The translations under genes were made by a program, and so were the position numbers. A stretch of DNA of 64,000 bases, taken from contig JBBQCI010000001.1 in the NCBI GenBank assembly GCA_038318565.1, forward strand, positions 1 to 64,000, in the 5' to 3' direction. This document shows, in pieces, positions 35,989 through 44,920 of the stretch; within the stretch, counting starts at the first letter, position 1, and each line of letters starts with the position of its first letter. The DNA comes from UBA11346 sp038318565. GTDB lineage: Bacteria > Planctomycetota > UBA11346. Under the pieces are notes generated by a model. The model was not told the origin of the DNA. It saw only the letters and a list, made by a program, of their open reading frames with translations, and searched no databases.

Positions 35989-36015
35989 CGAGGCCCGAGG
36001 ACAACTCGGGCCTCG
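35989..36015 (+). terminator. Hairpin after the LpoB-like gene
   Basis: Perfect 11-bp GC-rich stem (35989-35999 with 36005-36015) and 5-nt loop, 36 bp after the stop codon. There is no T-run, so it may end or attenuate transcription between the lipoproteins and the kinase. Confidence 0.6.
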
Positions 36016-36081
36016 ACGCTTGTAGGGGCACGTCACACGGGCTAGAAACTCCATCGACGAACGAACGACGAACGGCCACCC

Positions 36082-38010
36082 ATGCTTATATCCGGCTCCA
36101 AAATCGGCGGCTTCCTCATCGGCGACCTGCTCGGCAAAGGCGCCATGGGTGAGGTGTACAAGGGCGAGCAGCTGTCGTTGAAGCGGCCAGTCGCGATCAA
36201 GCGCATCGCCGGCCATCTGCTTGAGAACGAGGACATGGTCCGTCGCTTCAAGCGCGAGGCCCAGGTTCTTGCCAAGGTCGGCCATCCCAACGTCGTCGGC
36301 GTGATCGAGTGCGAGGAATTCCTGGACGGCAGCGGCGAGAAGCACCTCCTGCTGATTATGGAGCTGATCGAAGGCGGTCGTTCGCTGAAGGCACATCTCG
36401 GCAAGCCGATCGACTGGCGCTTGGCAACGACCGTCATCCGCATGTGCGCCGAGGGCCTGGCGGCGGCCTTTGAACAGCAGGTCGTGCATCGCGATATCAA
36501 GCCGGATAACATCATGATGACCCGCAAGGGCATCGCCAAGCTGGTTGACTTCGGCTTGGCCAAGGCCGCCGAATCGACAGCACTGACCATGCAGGCCGCC
36601 CCGATGGGTACGCCGCTGTTCATGTCGCCTGAGGCCTGCCGGGGCGAAGAGGTCGGACACGCTGGCGACCTCTACAGCCTAGGAGTCTCGTGGTGGTACA
36701 TGCTGACCGGCAAGTATCCCTTCGACGCCGCCAATCTGCACGGACTGCTCTACAAGCACATCTCCGAGCCGCTGCCCCAGGCCACTGGCCTGTTCGACCA
36801 TGTTCCTGCCCCGATCGTCAAGTTGGTCTATCAATGCCTTGAGAAGGACGCGGCCAATCGGCCAGCCTCAGCGGTCAAGTTGGTCGAAGCGATCGAATCG
36901 CTGCCTGGCCAGGGCCTATTGATGCCCCGGGACGCCCGTGAGTTGATTGGGGTAGGTGTCGGCTCGACCCATATCGGCGGAGGCACCACCGCCGCGACGG
37001 TGGTGGCAGGTGCGGTTGATCGCAGCGCCGCCACCATCGTCACTGGCAGCAAGGCTCAGGAGGCGACTGCTCCGACATCCATGGCCTCAAACCTGATGAC
37101 CATGGGTGCGGATCTGTCCCCAGCCGGAGCTGTGGCAGCGACAGTGGTTTCCAACCTCGGCCCCCAAGGTTCGGTAGCTACCACCCAATCCGCACCAGCT
37201 GCAACTGGTGGCAAGAGCGGCCTGATCGTTGGCGTCGTCATCGCTGTGCTTGCGCTGGGTGGCGCTGGTGCCTGGCTGGCAACGCGTGGGTCGGCCGCGG
37301 CACCAGCTTCCGCCAAGCCACTCGTTGCTGAGCCGTCTGTTCCAACTCCAGCTCAGCAGCCGGATCCCCCAGTTGGCAAGGCCGTAGTCGTCGTTGCGCC
37401 TCTGCCGCAAGCCGCGGCCAGCCAAGCAGTCGCCACATCGCCGCAGGTGGCACCGGCGGCACCGGCGGCCGTGCCGCCTCAAACCGCACCACCAGAGGTA
37501 GCGAAGCTGGCAGATCCACCGAAAGCAGCCGAACAGCCCGAGCCAATGGTCGCCAAAGAGCCAGCTCCTATCGAACCGGCCAAGCCAGTCGTGGCTGAAC
37601 CGCCAAAGCCGGTCGTGGCTGAACCGCCAAAGCCAGTCGTGGCTGACCCGCAGAAGCCAGTCGATCTGCCCAAGCCGGTCGCATCCGCGCCTGTGGTCGA
37701 CACCAAAGCCTTCGATACGGCCCTGGCAGCCAGCGACTGGAAGACGGCCAGGACGGCTGCCGACGCCCTGCCCGAACCCGCCAAGTCAGACGCCACCGCT
37801 AAGCTGGCCAAAGCGGCTGATCAGCGCCTGATCGGCACCATGAGGGCGGCCAAGAAGCAATATGAAGCCCAGCAGTTTCAAGATTCCTTCGCAACCCTGG
37901 CAGCCGACGTACCGGTGACCGCCTATGCCAGCAAGTCGATCCGCGACCAGTATATCAAGCTCGCCAATCTCGTTCGTGACGCCGCCAAGCAGGCGCAGGA
38001 AAACCCATGA
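36082..38010 (+). CDS. Membrane Ser/Thr protein kinase (eukaryote-like)
   Basis: 642 residues. Kinase domain about 8-275: G-loop LGKGAMGEVY, catalytic Lys40, HRDIKPDN 136-143, DFG 156-158, activation segment TPLFMSPEA. Then a Thr/Ala-rich linker, one membrane helix (about 375-395, GLIVGVVIAVLALGG), and an outside part with Pro/Ala/Lys repeats including three 8-residue units (minisatellite 37582-37653) and a helical C-terminus (about 545-640). The extracytoplasmic Pro-rich region could sense the cell wall. It overlaps the LPP20 lipoprotein by 4 bp, so both belong to one unit. Confidence 0.93.
   Translation: MLISGSKIGGFLIGDLLGKGAMGEVYKGEQLSLKRPVAIKRIAGHLLENEDMVRRFKREAQVLAKVGHPNVVGVIECEEFLDGSGEKHLLLIMELIEGGRSLKAHLGKPIDWRLATTVIRMCAEGLAAAFEQQVVHRDIKPDNIMMTRKGIAKLVDFGLAKAAESTALTMQAAPMGTPLFMSPEACRGEEVGHAGDLYSLGVSWWYMLTGKYPFDAANLHGLLYKHISEPLPQATGLFDHVPAPIVKLVYQCLEKDAANRPASAVKLVEAIESLPGQGLLMPRDARELIGVGVGSTHIGGGTTAATVVAGAVDRSAATIVTGSKAQEATAPTSMASNLMTMGADLSPAGAVAATVVSNLGPQGSVATTQSAPAATGGKSGLIVGVVIAVLALGGAGAWLATRGSAAAPASAKPLVAEPSVPTPAQQPDPPVGKAVVVVAPLPQAAASQAVATSPQVAPAAPAAVPPQTAPPEVAKLADPPKAAEQPEPMVAKEPAPIEPAKPVVAEPPKPVVAEPPKPVVADPQKPVDLPKPVASAPVVDTKAFDTALAASDWKTARTAADALPEPAKSDATAKLAKAADQRLIGTMRAAKKQYEAQQFQDSFATLAADVPVTAYASKSIRDQYIKLANLVRDAAKQAQENP
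37582..37653 (+). repeat. 24-bp minisatellite inside the kinase gene
   Basis: Three units starting at 37582, 37606 and 37630, each coding for KPVVAEPP-like residues (the last diverged). In frame, so copy-number change would lengthen the Pro-rich extracytoplasmic linker by 8 residues per unit. Confidence 0.85.
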
Positions 38011-39200
38011 TCAACCGTCGTATCTGCATCGTCGCCTCCATCCTCCTGGCCTGTGCCGGATGCGACGGTGACCGTCCTGCCGCCTCAGGCACAACCCGTG
38101 CGGCAGAGGAAAAAGCCAGTCACTCGGTCGCTTCTGCCGCGATGAACGCATCGTTCGACAAGGAGATGGGCGAGCCGAAGCCTGCGCCAGCCGCCACGAC
38201 AGCCAAGCCCAAGCTTCCTGCCGAAGCGGCCAAGCCCAAACCGGCCGAGGCCAAGCCTGCAATCGAACAGGGCCGGCCAGCCTGGGTCGATCACCTGCCA
38301 GAAGAGGCCGGCAAGCTGTACGCCGTCGGCGGTGCCGCGAAGGGCAAGCGTGACGAAGCTCGGCGCAAGGCACTGCAAGAGCTAGCCTCTTCGCTGAAGG
38401 TGCGGGTACAGGCGACCTCAACCATTGACGAGGGCGAAATCACCAAGATCGGACCGGGCGGGGAACGCGTCGGCCACGCGTGGTCGAACTACCGCAACGA
38501 GGCTCGCCTGACCGTCGATCGGGAACTGACCTTTTCAAAAATCACCGCTGAAGCCGATGATGGCAAGGAGAGCTGGGCCCTGGCTGAACTCGATCGCGTC
38601 GCCTGGGCAGCCAAGCTGACGCAGGAGATCCACATGGTCGACGGCAAAATCAACGGCATCAACGACCGGCTGGGCAAGGCAGGCGCCGGGTTGCGCCCTG
38701 CCGCGCAGGCGATGCGCGCCGTCGGACCGCTCGCCGCCCGACGCGACGCCCTGGTCAGCGACCTGATCCTCGCCGATCCCCAGGCGCAGGTGCCTGCCTG
38801 TCCCGTCGATCTGCAAGCGCTCTTTGCGACTTGCGCTAAGGGTCTGGCCTCAATCAGCATCAAGCTCGAAGGCTCACCCGATGCGGTCTTCGCGGCACGT
38901 ACGCAGGACGCCATGGCCAAGGTCGGCCTGGCAGTCAACGAGAAGGACGCCAGCGTCGTCCTGCGCCTCGCCCTGCGCGAGACCCCGCGCAAGCTGCCCA
39001 ACGGCTGGACCCGCATCAATGTCGCCGGCAGTGCGACCGTGGTCGACCCAGCAACTGGCAATGTCGCCGGCAGTCTGCAGATCGACGAAAGCGCCGCCGA
39101 CCCGGACGCCGGCCAAGCCAAGGCGAAGATCCTCGACAAGACCAGCTCAGCTATCGCCAAGGCGATCGATCAACAGCTGATTGACCTGCTCGGCAACTGA
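38007..39200 (+). CDS. LPP20-domain lipoprotein
   Basis: 397 residues; lipoprotein signal with Cys in LLACAGC (about 19). After an Ala/Lys/Pro-rich linker comes an LPP20-type domain (about 90-230): RPAWVDHLP, LYAVGGAAKGKRDEARRKALQELASSLKVRVQA, and a helix with EARLTVDRELTFSKI. The C-terminal part (about 280-397) has a beta-rich domain with DASVVLRLALRETP and AGSATVVDP. The domain name comes from a Helicobacter lipoprotein; function is unknown. Start overlaps the kinase stop (ATGA), tying the two together. Confidence 0.85.
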   Translation: MINRRICIVASILLACAGCDGDRPAASGTTRAAEEKASHSVASAAMNASFDKEMGEPKPAPAATTAKPKLPAEAAKPKPAEAKPAIEQGRPAWVDHLPEEAGKLYAVGGAAKGKRDEARRKALQELASSLKVRVQATSTIDEGEITKIGPGGERVGHAWSNYRNEARLTVDRELTFSKITAEADDGKESWALAELDRVAWAAKLTQEIHMVDGKINGINDRLGKAGAGLRPAAQAMRAVGPLAARRDALVSDLILADPQAQVPACPVDLQALFATCAKGLASISIKLEGSPDAVFAARTQDAMAKVGLAVNEKDASVVLRLALRETPRKLPNGWTRINVAGSATVVDPATGNVAGSLQIDESAADPDAGQAKAKILDKTSSAIAKAIDQQLIDLLGN

Positions 39201-39208
39201 CCGAGACG

Positions 39209-40723
39209 TCAGCCAGCTTGGGGGCTGAAGGCGTCCTCCCCAGCTGACGGAAACGCCATGGATGAGATGTAGGTGTCGTCGAAAGACGGCTCGATCTTCA
39301 GCTCGACCTGACGCGTCATCGCGCGGATCGCCGCATATTCATGATCATCATCATGCAGGGCAAGCCGCGCGCCCAGCAGGGCCGTGTTGCCCGACGGATG
39401 AATGATTGCCGGATCGACCGGCAGCAGGCCAATGCGCGCAGCCGAGGCGATGCGCACGTAGTTGCCGAATGCGCCAGCCAGGAAGACGCGACGGATATCC
39501 TGAGTCTTCCCTCCGGACTGGGCGCACAGCAGGTGGATCCCGGCAGCGATCGCCCCTTTGGCCAGCTGCAGTTGCCGCACATCAAGCCCTTGTAGGGCCA
39601 ACCCGTCGGCCAATGGCAGATCGGTGCGGCCACGCTGCAAGCGGCCGGATGGGACGATCCAACCCAGGTCCAAGGCGGCGGCGATCGCGTCGACCAGGCC
39701 GCTGCCGCAGACGCCGCGCGGACTGCCACCGCCCAGGACTTCCGGACGCAGATGGTCGCCCTCGATGGTGACGGCGCCGATCGCCCCAGTAGCGGCACGC
39801 ATGCCGATCGAGATGCCAGCGCCCTCGAAGGCCGGGCCAGCCGCCGTGCTGGCGCAGACCAGCCCGTCACGTCCCCCGCAAACCAGTTCGCCATTGGTGC
39901 CCAGATCCACTAGCAGATTAAGCCCCTCCAACTGGTGGATCCGGGTGGCCAGAATGCCCGCCGTCAGGTCCGATCCGACGAATCCACCAAGACAGGGAAG
40001 GACATGGATTGCGGCTCCGTCCAGATCCCAGCCCAGATCCTGGTCCGTGAACTGCAGCAGTCCGTCCTTAACAGGACGATAGGGCGGCGTGGATAACGGT
40101 CGTACATCAACTCCACCGAACAGGTGATGCATGGCGGTGTTGCCAACCACCGTGACCAAGCGGACCGGTTTGGGTGACATCGTCGCCAGTTCGCTGGCCA
40201 TGCATCCCAGTTCCAGCCGTACCATATCACGCAAGGCGACGGCTCCGCCATGCAGGGCATGATCGATCCGCGACATCAGATCAGCACCATGCCGGGCCTG
40301 CGGATTCAACGCCGTGCGCGTCGCCAGGACCCGGCCATCTGCCCGGTCCACCAATTGGGCAGCCAGGGTCGTAGTACCCAAATCGATAGCTATACCGCAG
40401 CCGTCGCGGGAGGTGATGGTGACCGCCGTGTCGTCAGCCAACACCGGTGACGACCACACGCCCAACTCCAATTCCAGATCGGCAGTCGCCCGCATACGGC
40501 AGCCGAGACGCCAGCCGGCATCCAACAAGCCGGGAGGGAAGGCAGTCCGGTCATCAGCGCACGGCGGAGGAGGCACTCCACGGACACGCACCCGGCACGC
40601 CTTGCAGGTCCCTCGTCCGCCGCAGGGGAACTCGACGCCATGCGGAAAGAGGACGTCCTGCAGCGGGGTGCCTGGCGCCACCTCCAGGGTCGTGCCAGCC
40701 GGCAGCAGTCGGATGGTGGTCAT
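39209..40723 (-). CDS. Reductive activator of corrinoid-dependent enzymes (RACE/RamA-like, ASKHA)
   Basis: 504 residues. The N-terminal [2Fe-2S] ferredoxin-like domain has Cys34, Cys40, Cys43 and Cys75. A DUF4445-type ASKHA ATPase follows: GIAIDLGTTTLAAQL, VGNTAMHHLFGG, LLVDLGTNGELV, GGSPRGVCGSGLVDAI, FLAGAFGNYVR. It reduces cob(II)alamin to cob(I)alamin in methyltransferase systems using ATP. Overlap of 4 bp with DUF1638 and the nearby corrinoid protein form a module. No methyltransferase is encoded nearby. Confidence 0.93.
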   Translation of the reverse strand: MTTIRLLPAGTTLEVAPGTPLQDVLFPHGVEFPCGGRGTCKACRVRVRGVPPPPCADDRTAFPPGLLDAGWRLGCRMRATADLELELGVWSSPVLADDTAVTITSRDGCGIAIDLGTTTLAAQLVDRADGRVLATRTALNPQARHGADLMSRIDHALHGGAVALRDMVRLELGCMASELATMSPKPVRLVTVVGNTAMHHLFGGVDVRPLSTPPYRPVKDGLLQFTDQDLGWDLDGAAIHVLPCLGGFVGSDLTAGILATRIHQLEGLNLLVDLGTNGELVCGGRDGLVCASTAAGPAFEGAGISIGMRAATGAIGAVTIEGDHLRPEVLGGGSPRGVCGSGLVDAIAAALDLGWIVPSGRLQRGRTDLPLADGLALQGLDVRQLQLAKGAIAAGIHLLCAQSGGKTQDIRRVFLAGAFGNYVRIASAARIGLLPVDPAIIHPSGNTALLGARLALHDDDHEYAAIRAMTRQVELKIEPSFDDTYISSMAFPSAGEDAFSPQAG

Positions 40724-41505
40724 GCCGCCTCTGTGCCCACCAGCGTCCCGTCATAGCGGGCAACGACCCGCTGACCCGGCTGAATGACCAGGAACCGTTC
40801 GGCATCCCACGGACCGTCGATCAGATCCTGGATCCAACGTCGATCGCCGGTTATGCGCTGGAACGCCATGCCACGATCATCAGCCTTACGCTTGGCCTGT
40901 GCCGCGAAGCGGTCCTGCGGCCCGACCCCGGTATCGATATAGACCAGCCTGGTATAATGGGCGGTCTGGGCGCGCATTTCATCCCACAGGAAGCGGGCGT
41001 TGTCTTCACCGTACTTCGCCAGCATTTTTGCCCATTGCGGGTCACTAGCATCAGGAACCGACAGCGGAGCCAGGTGCGATCCATCGCCGCTGCGCTCGAT
41101 CCATCCCGCCGAATACCAGTAGGTGCCAGGCTGACTGCGGAATTCATCCTCGTACCGCTGCCGTGATCCCAGTAGGCAGCCGATGCAGTCGTGACTGCGA
41201 TAGGCGACAATGGGCAGTCGTCCAGCGCGCAACCCAACCAATCCATTGTTGCAAAGGGCAAAACCCAGAGCGATGGCCTGATGGCGCTCTGGGTTGGCTT
41301 GATCGCATCGCTCTTGCAGCACGTGCATCATCGCCTTGCCTCCGTGATCGTGGAGATCCTTGGGCAGCCACACGGCATCAACCTGACGTTCCGAGGTCGA
41401 CACAGCCGCATGCAGTTCACGCGTGAAGACCTCGCAACCGACGAGGAATAAACGGTTGATGGGTGGCGACTGGAGTTCTGGCAGATCAGTCATCGGTATC
41501 CCCAT
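40720..41505 (-). CDS. DUF1638 protein
   Basis: 261 residues (an alternative start Met is five codons in). Marks include RLFLVGCEVFTRELHA, WLPKDLHDHGG, IALGFALCNNGLVGL with a conserved Cys, RSHDCIGCLLGSRQRYEDEF and GTYWYSAGWIE. DUF1638 genes commonly neighbour corrinoid methyltransferases in archaea and bacteria but have no settled biochemical role. The Cys pair in HDCIGC may bind metal (inference). Stop overlaps the RACE gene start. Confidence 0.85.
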   Translation of the reverse strand: MGIPMTDLPELQSPPINRLFLVGCEVFTRELHAAVSTSERQVDAVWLPKDLHDHGGKAMMHVLQERCDQANPERHQAIALGFALCNNGLVGLRAGRLPIVAYRSHDCIGCLLGSRQRYEDEFRSQPGTYWYSAGWIERSGDGSHLAPLSVPDASDPQWAKMLAKYGEDNARFLWDEMRAQTAHYTRLVYIDTGVGPQDRFAAQAKRKADDRGMAFQRITGDRRWIQDLIDGPWDAERFLVIQPGQRVVARYDGTLVGTEAA

Positions 41506-41572
41506 TTGTCATAGGCATAACCTTCGATTAGGCGAACCGAGGCGCGCGTCTAACCGTCAGTGCTTGAATATC

Positions 41573-42211
41573 CTACGCCTTGCCAACCAGCCGGCGAGCC
41601 AGTTGCACCGCTGACGAGGCATTGTCCGAGTAGCCGTCGGCACCAATCTCCTTGGCATAGGCGTCCGTGATCGGCGCTCCGCCAATCATGACCTTGACCT
41701 TGCCTCGTATGCCTGCGGTATTGAGCGCCGCCAGGGTGTCCTTCATCGACGGCATGGTAGTGGTCAGCAAAGCCGACAGGCAGATGATGTTGGCACCCTT
41801 GTCGTTCACCGCCGCGACGAACTTCTCAGGGGAGACATCGACGCCGAGATCAATGATTTCAAAGCCTCCGCCTTCGAGCATGGCAGCGACCAGATTCTTG
41901 CCGATGTCATGCAGGTCACCCTTGACCGTACCGATAGCGACCTTGCCGACCGGCTGGATGCCACCCTTGGCCAGTAGCGGGCGGATCAGCTCCATCGACC
42001 CCTTCATCGCACGAGCCGAGATCAGCAGTTCGGGGACGAAGTACTCGTTGCACTCGAAGCGGCGACCGACCTCGTCCATCGCCGGAATCAGCGCCTTGCC
42101 GAGCAGGTCACCCGGGGCGACGCCGGCCTTGATGGCCTGATCGGTCAGGGCCTTGGCGGATTTGGCGTCACCGTCGACGACGGCATCGTGGAGGGCTTTG
42201 AGATCGGTCAT
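41573..42211 (-). CDS. Corrinoid protein (B12-binding methyl carrier)
   Basis: 212 residues from the ATG at 42211, preceded by GGAG 6 nt upstream; the longer frame to 42319 runs across the operator region. The N-terminal helical cap domain (B12-binding 2) covers about 1-88. The Rossmann B12 domain has D99-x-H101-x2-G104 (DLHDIGKN), with His as the lower cobalt ligand, then SALLTTTMPSM and MIGGAPIT. The family (MtbC/MttC/MtaC-like) shuttles methyl groups between two methyltransferases. Neither is in the window. It probably forms one transcript with DUF1638 and RACE. Confidence 0.95.
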   Translation of the reverse strand: MTDLKALHDAVVDGDAKSAKALTDQAIKAGVAPGDLLGKALIPAMDEVGRRFECNEYFVPELLISARAMKGSMELIRPLLAKGGIQPVGKVAIGTVKGDLHDIGKNLVAAMLEGGGFEIIDLGVDVSPEKFVAAVNDKGANIICLSALLTTTMPSMKDTLAALNTAGIRGKVKVMIGGAPITDAYAKEIGADGYSDNASSAVQLARRLVGKA

Positions 42212-42252
42212 GGCAGGCTCCGGGCGCGGGCGGATAGGCCCGCGTTCGCTGG

Positions 42253-42319
42253 CGATCATAGCAATCGGTGATCGAAGGCTTATGTCATTTACGATCATCA
42301 TGTTGACCGTTTCGATCAT
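42253..42319. promoter_or_regulatory. Three CGATCAT repeats between the corrinoid gene and AraC gene
   Basis: Direct repeats CGATCAT at 42253, 42292 and 42313 (spacings 39 and 21 bp, the latter two helical turns), with a related TGATCGA near 42269. They lie in the divergent promoter region (42212-42337). This is the kind of layout AraC proteins bind, so the neighbouring regulator is the obvious candidate. Confidence 0.5.
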
Positions 42320-42337
42320 GCATGGTAGGATGTCGCC

Positions 42338-43228
42338 ATGCCCAGAATGGCTGCCCAGTTCCGTATACTAACCGACTTTCCTCCAGCGCCGGTGCAAGCC
42401 ACGCCGTTGCTAGCCCGCGCGCTGGCCTCTCTACACATCGGTCAGATCAGCGCTGCATGCTACGATTGCACGCCGGCGTGGCGCATCGCACGCCGGCGGC
42501 AACGGCACGATCTGCTCCTTTTGCCGATCCATGGTCGTGGCCGGTTCGCGATCAATGGACGCTGGTTTGCCATGTCTCCGCGACGTGCGATCTACGCCCA
42601 ACGAGGAGCCTGGATCCAGGCAGAGGCCGACCCGGGCAGCACTACGTTGCGTCTGGTCATGCTAGTGCATCGCGCCGATGCCGCAGGAGGAGTTCCATTT
42701 GCGGTTGCAGCAGGTCTGCCCCAGGCGATCCAGCTGTGGGACGAGGACGGGGTCGGCCCACTGCTGATGCACGCCTGCACAGAGGACACCCAGCGGACTG
42801 CCGGCTGGCAGGCCAGTCTGCAGGCTTCTGTCACCGCCGCCCTGGTCGCCATGGCCAGACGGGCCGCATCGCGGTGTTCGCCTCCGACAACTACCGCAGC
42901 GGGTGCTTTAGCCCGGATCAGCCCTGCGCTGGCGGTGATGGGGCAGGACTTCGGCCAGCCGCTGCGCGTACCCGAGTTAGCCCTCGCCTGCAATCTGGGA
43001 GCGGTGCAGTTCCGCCGCATCTTCCGCAAGGCGCTGGGCTCCACGCCGGTTAAACACCAACAAATTCTGCGCCTGGCAGAGGCTCAACGCCTGATTGCTG
43101 GCGGAGCGCTGGTGCGCGAAGCGGCCGAGGCGGTGGGCTACCGTTCGACGGCTTGTCTGGACCGGGTGTTCCGGCGTCTGGCTGGCACCAGTCCAGGGCG
43201 TTGGCGTACCGCTACGACAACTACCTGA
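42338..43228 (+). CDS. AraC-family transcription regulator
   Basis: 296 residues. An N-terminal cupin-like effector domain (about 30-120; HDLLLLPIHGRGRFAINGRW) and a C-terminal double HTH (about 195-290: LRVPELALACNLGAVQFRRIFRKALGSTPVK ... VREAAEAVGYRSTACLDRVFRRLAGTSPGRWR, cited in parts). It is transcribed away from the corrinoid module and likely controls it, perhaps with a methylated compound as ligand (inference). The end overlaps the convergent sppA stop by 8 bp. Confidence 0.88.
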   Translation: MPRMAAQFRILTDFPPAPVQATPLLARALASLHIGQISAACYDCTPAWRIARRRQRHDLLLLPIHGRGRFAINGRWFAMSPRRAIYAQRGAWIQAEADPGSTTLRLVMLVHRADAAGGVPFAVAAGLPQAIQLWDEDGVGPLLMHACTEDTQRTAGWQASLQASVTAALVAMARRAASRCSPPTTTAAGALARISPALAVMGQDFGQPLRVPELALACNLGAVQFRRIFRKALGSTPVKHQQILRLAEAQRLIAGGALVREAAEAVGYRSTACLDRVFRRLAGTSPGRWRTATTTT

Positions 43229-44864
43229 CCAGGGGAACGCCTTCATAAGCCAGGATCAACGGGCCACGTCCAGCGAGGTTGGCCCAAACGGCTATGCATG
43301 CTGCACCTGGCACGAAAGTCGACGCATTGACCAGTCCAAGCCGTGCCGCCAGCCCACTGCCCTTGGGGAATCGTTCCAACGGCAATGGGGCGGGTTCGAC
43401 GGCCAGCTCGCGGACGCGGGCGGCCACGGAACTGAGCGTGCCCAAGCCATCGGCCAGACCATCGGCCACCGCCTGTTCCCCGGTGAACACACGACCCTGT
43501 GCTAGCTGGTCAACCCGGGCGCGCAGCAGTTTGCGCCGGCTGGCAACCAGGTTACGGAAGCGGTCGTCGACGTCGGCGATGACCGTGCGATAAACGGCCT
43601 CTTTGGCATCATTCCAGCCGCCCATGCGCAGGATGTCCGCGTGCGGCGAACCCAGTTCGACATGGCGCTTCAGGCCAAGCAACCCGGCTGCACCATCGAC
43701 ATCGGGAACCAGGGCGAAGGCGCCGATGGATCCAGTTATGGTGGCGCGGTGCACCCGGATCTCTCGGGCGGCGCAGGCGATCCAATAGCCACCGCTAGCG
43801 GCCACCGCGTCCATCAAGCAGACCACCGGCTTGACGGCATCAAGCCGACGCACCGCCTGATGAATGCGGTCGCTGGCCCCGGCGTCGCCGCCGCCGGAAT
43901 CGATGCGCAGGACGACCCCGGCGATCCGCCGGTCGTCACGCAGACGGTCGAGCATCGCTACGGTGTCGCCGTCGGCGACGGTATCGCCGGGCATTGAGCG
44001 TTCGCCTGGTATGATCATGCCGGCCAGTTCCACCACCGCGATGGCCCGCACCGGCCGGACGGCGGCATCACCGCCGATGATCTGGCCCCAGAAGCGCATG
44101 ATTCCGGCGAAACTGCTGAGATCCGGTACGTCAGGACCGAAGCGGACCATGCGCATCGGCTGCGGCTGGGCAGCCAGCCAGGCTCCGGGCTCAACCAGAC
44201 TCTTGACCAGACCAAGATCGCGGGCGATCGGCGCCGTCTGCAAACCGGAGGCTCGCACCTTGGCCAAGGCTGCGGCATTGAAATCCGGTCGCTGACTCAG
44301 GGAAATGACGATTTTGTCCAATCCGTCCAGCAATTGGCGCATTTCGACGCGCGATTCGTCGGTCGGACCCTCGCGGGTGAAGGATTCCGGAGCGGTCTTG
44401 TAGGGACCACTGGCAACGGCGTGAAAACGCACGCCGATACGACCAAGAGCGCCAGCCATGTACCAGTGCTCGGCAGCTAATCCTCGCACGGCCTGCATGC
44501 CAGCGATCGGCATGGCGATGTCATCGCACGCAGCAAGCACCAGCAGAGCCGGATCCTCAATCTGATCGATCAGGCAGCTGACCGTCTTGCCAGGGGCACG
44601 CTCGCGCAGGACGGCGGCAATTTCTTCGGCCGCGGCCAGACCTGGACGAAAGCCGCGCGACAAGTCCAGGACCAGTCGAGGTTCAGGCGCCAGCAGGGCT
44701 TCACGCAGCTTCTGCGTCACCTCATGCAGCGATGGTTCGCCGCCGCCAAGGAGACCCTCGGATGGGCGCAGGCCACAGCTGCCGGCCAAGGTCAGGTGCA
44801 CGCTGCCACGCGCTTCGCCCGCGTGCGCGAGGACAGCGGCTAGGAGTGCGATCAACAAGCGCAT
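43221..44864 (-). CDS. sppA: Signal peptide peptidase SppA (long type)
   Basis: 547 residues, the 67K type with two tandem domains. An N-terminal membrane/signal segment (1-15) is followed by the N domain with the general-base Lys156 (GPYKTAPESFTREGP) and the C domain with nucleophile Ser357 (VAASGGYW) and the IDSGGG loop at 321-326. It degrades released signal peptides at the inner membrane. Both catalytic residues are present. The stop overlaps the AraC gene end on the opposite strand. Confidence 0.92.
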   Translation of the reverse strand: MRLLIALLAAVLAHAGEARGSVHLTLAGSCGLRPSEGLLGGGEPSLHEVTQKLREALLAPEPRLVLDLSRGFRPGLAAAEEIAAVLRERAPGKTVSCLIDQIEDPALLVLAACDDIAMPIAGMQAVRGLAAEHWYMAGALGRIGVRFHAVASGPYKTAPESFTREGPTDESRVEMRQLLDGLDKIVISLSQRPDFNAAALAKVRASGLQTAPIARDLGLVKSLVEPGAWLAAQPQPMRMVRFGPDVPDLSSFAGIMRFWGQIIGGDAAVRPVRAIAVVELAGMIIPGERSMPGDTVADGDTVAMLDRLRDDRRIAGVVLRIDSGGGDAGASDRIHQAVRRLDAVKPVVCLMDAVAASGGYWIACAAREIRVHRATITGSIGAFALVPDVDGAAGLLGLKRHVELGSPHADILRMGGWNDAKEAVYRTVIADVDDRFRNLVASRRKLLRARVDQLAQGRVFTGEQAVADGLADGLGTLSSVAARVRELAVEPAPLPLERFPKGSGLAARLGLVNASTFVPGAACIAVWANLAGRGPLILAYEGVPLVR

Positions 44865-44920
44865 GGGGAATTCCTTGGGGACGAAGATAGGACTTTTCGC
44901 AAGGCGGCAAACACCTGCTG

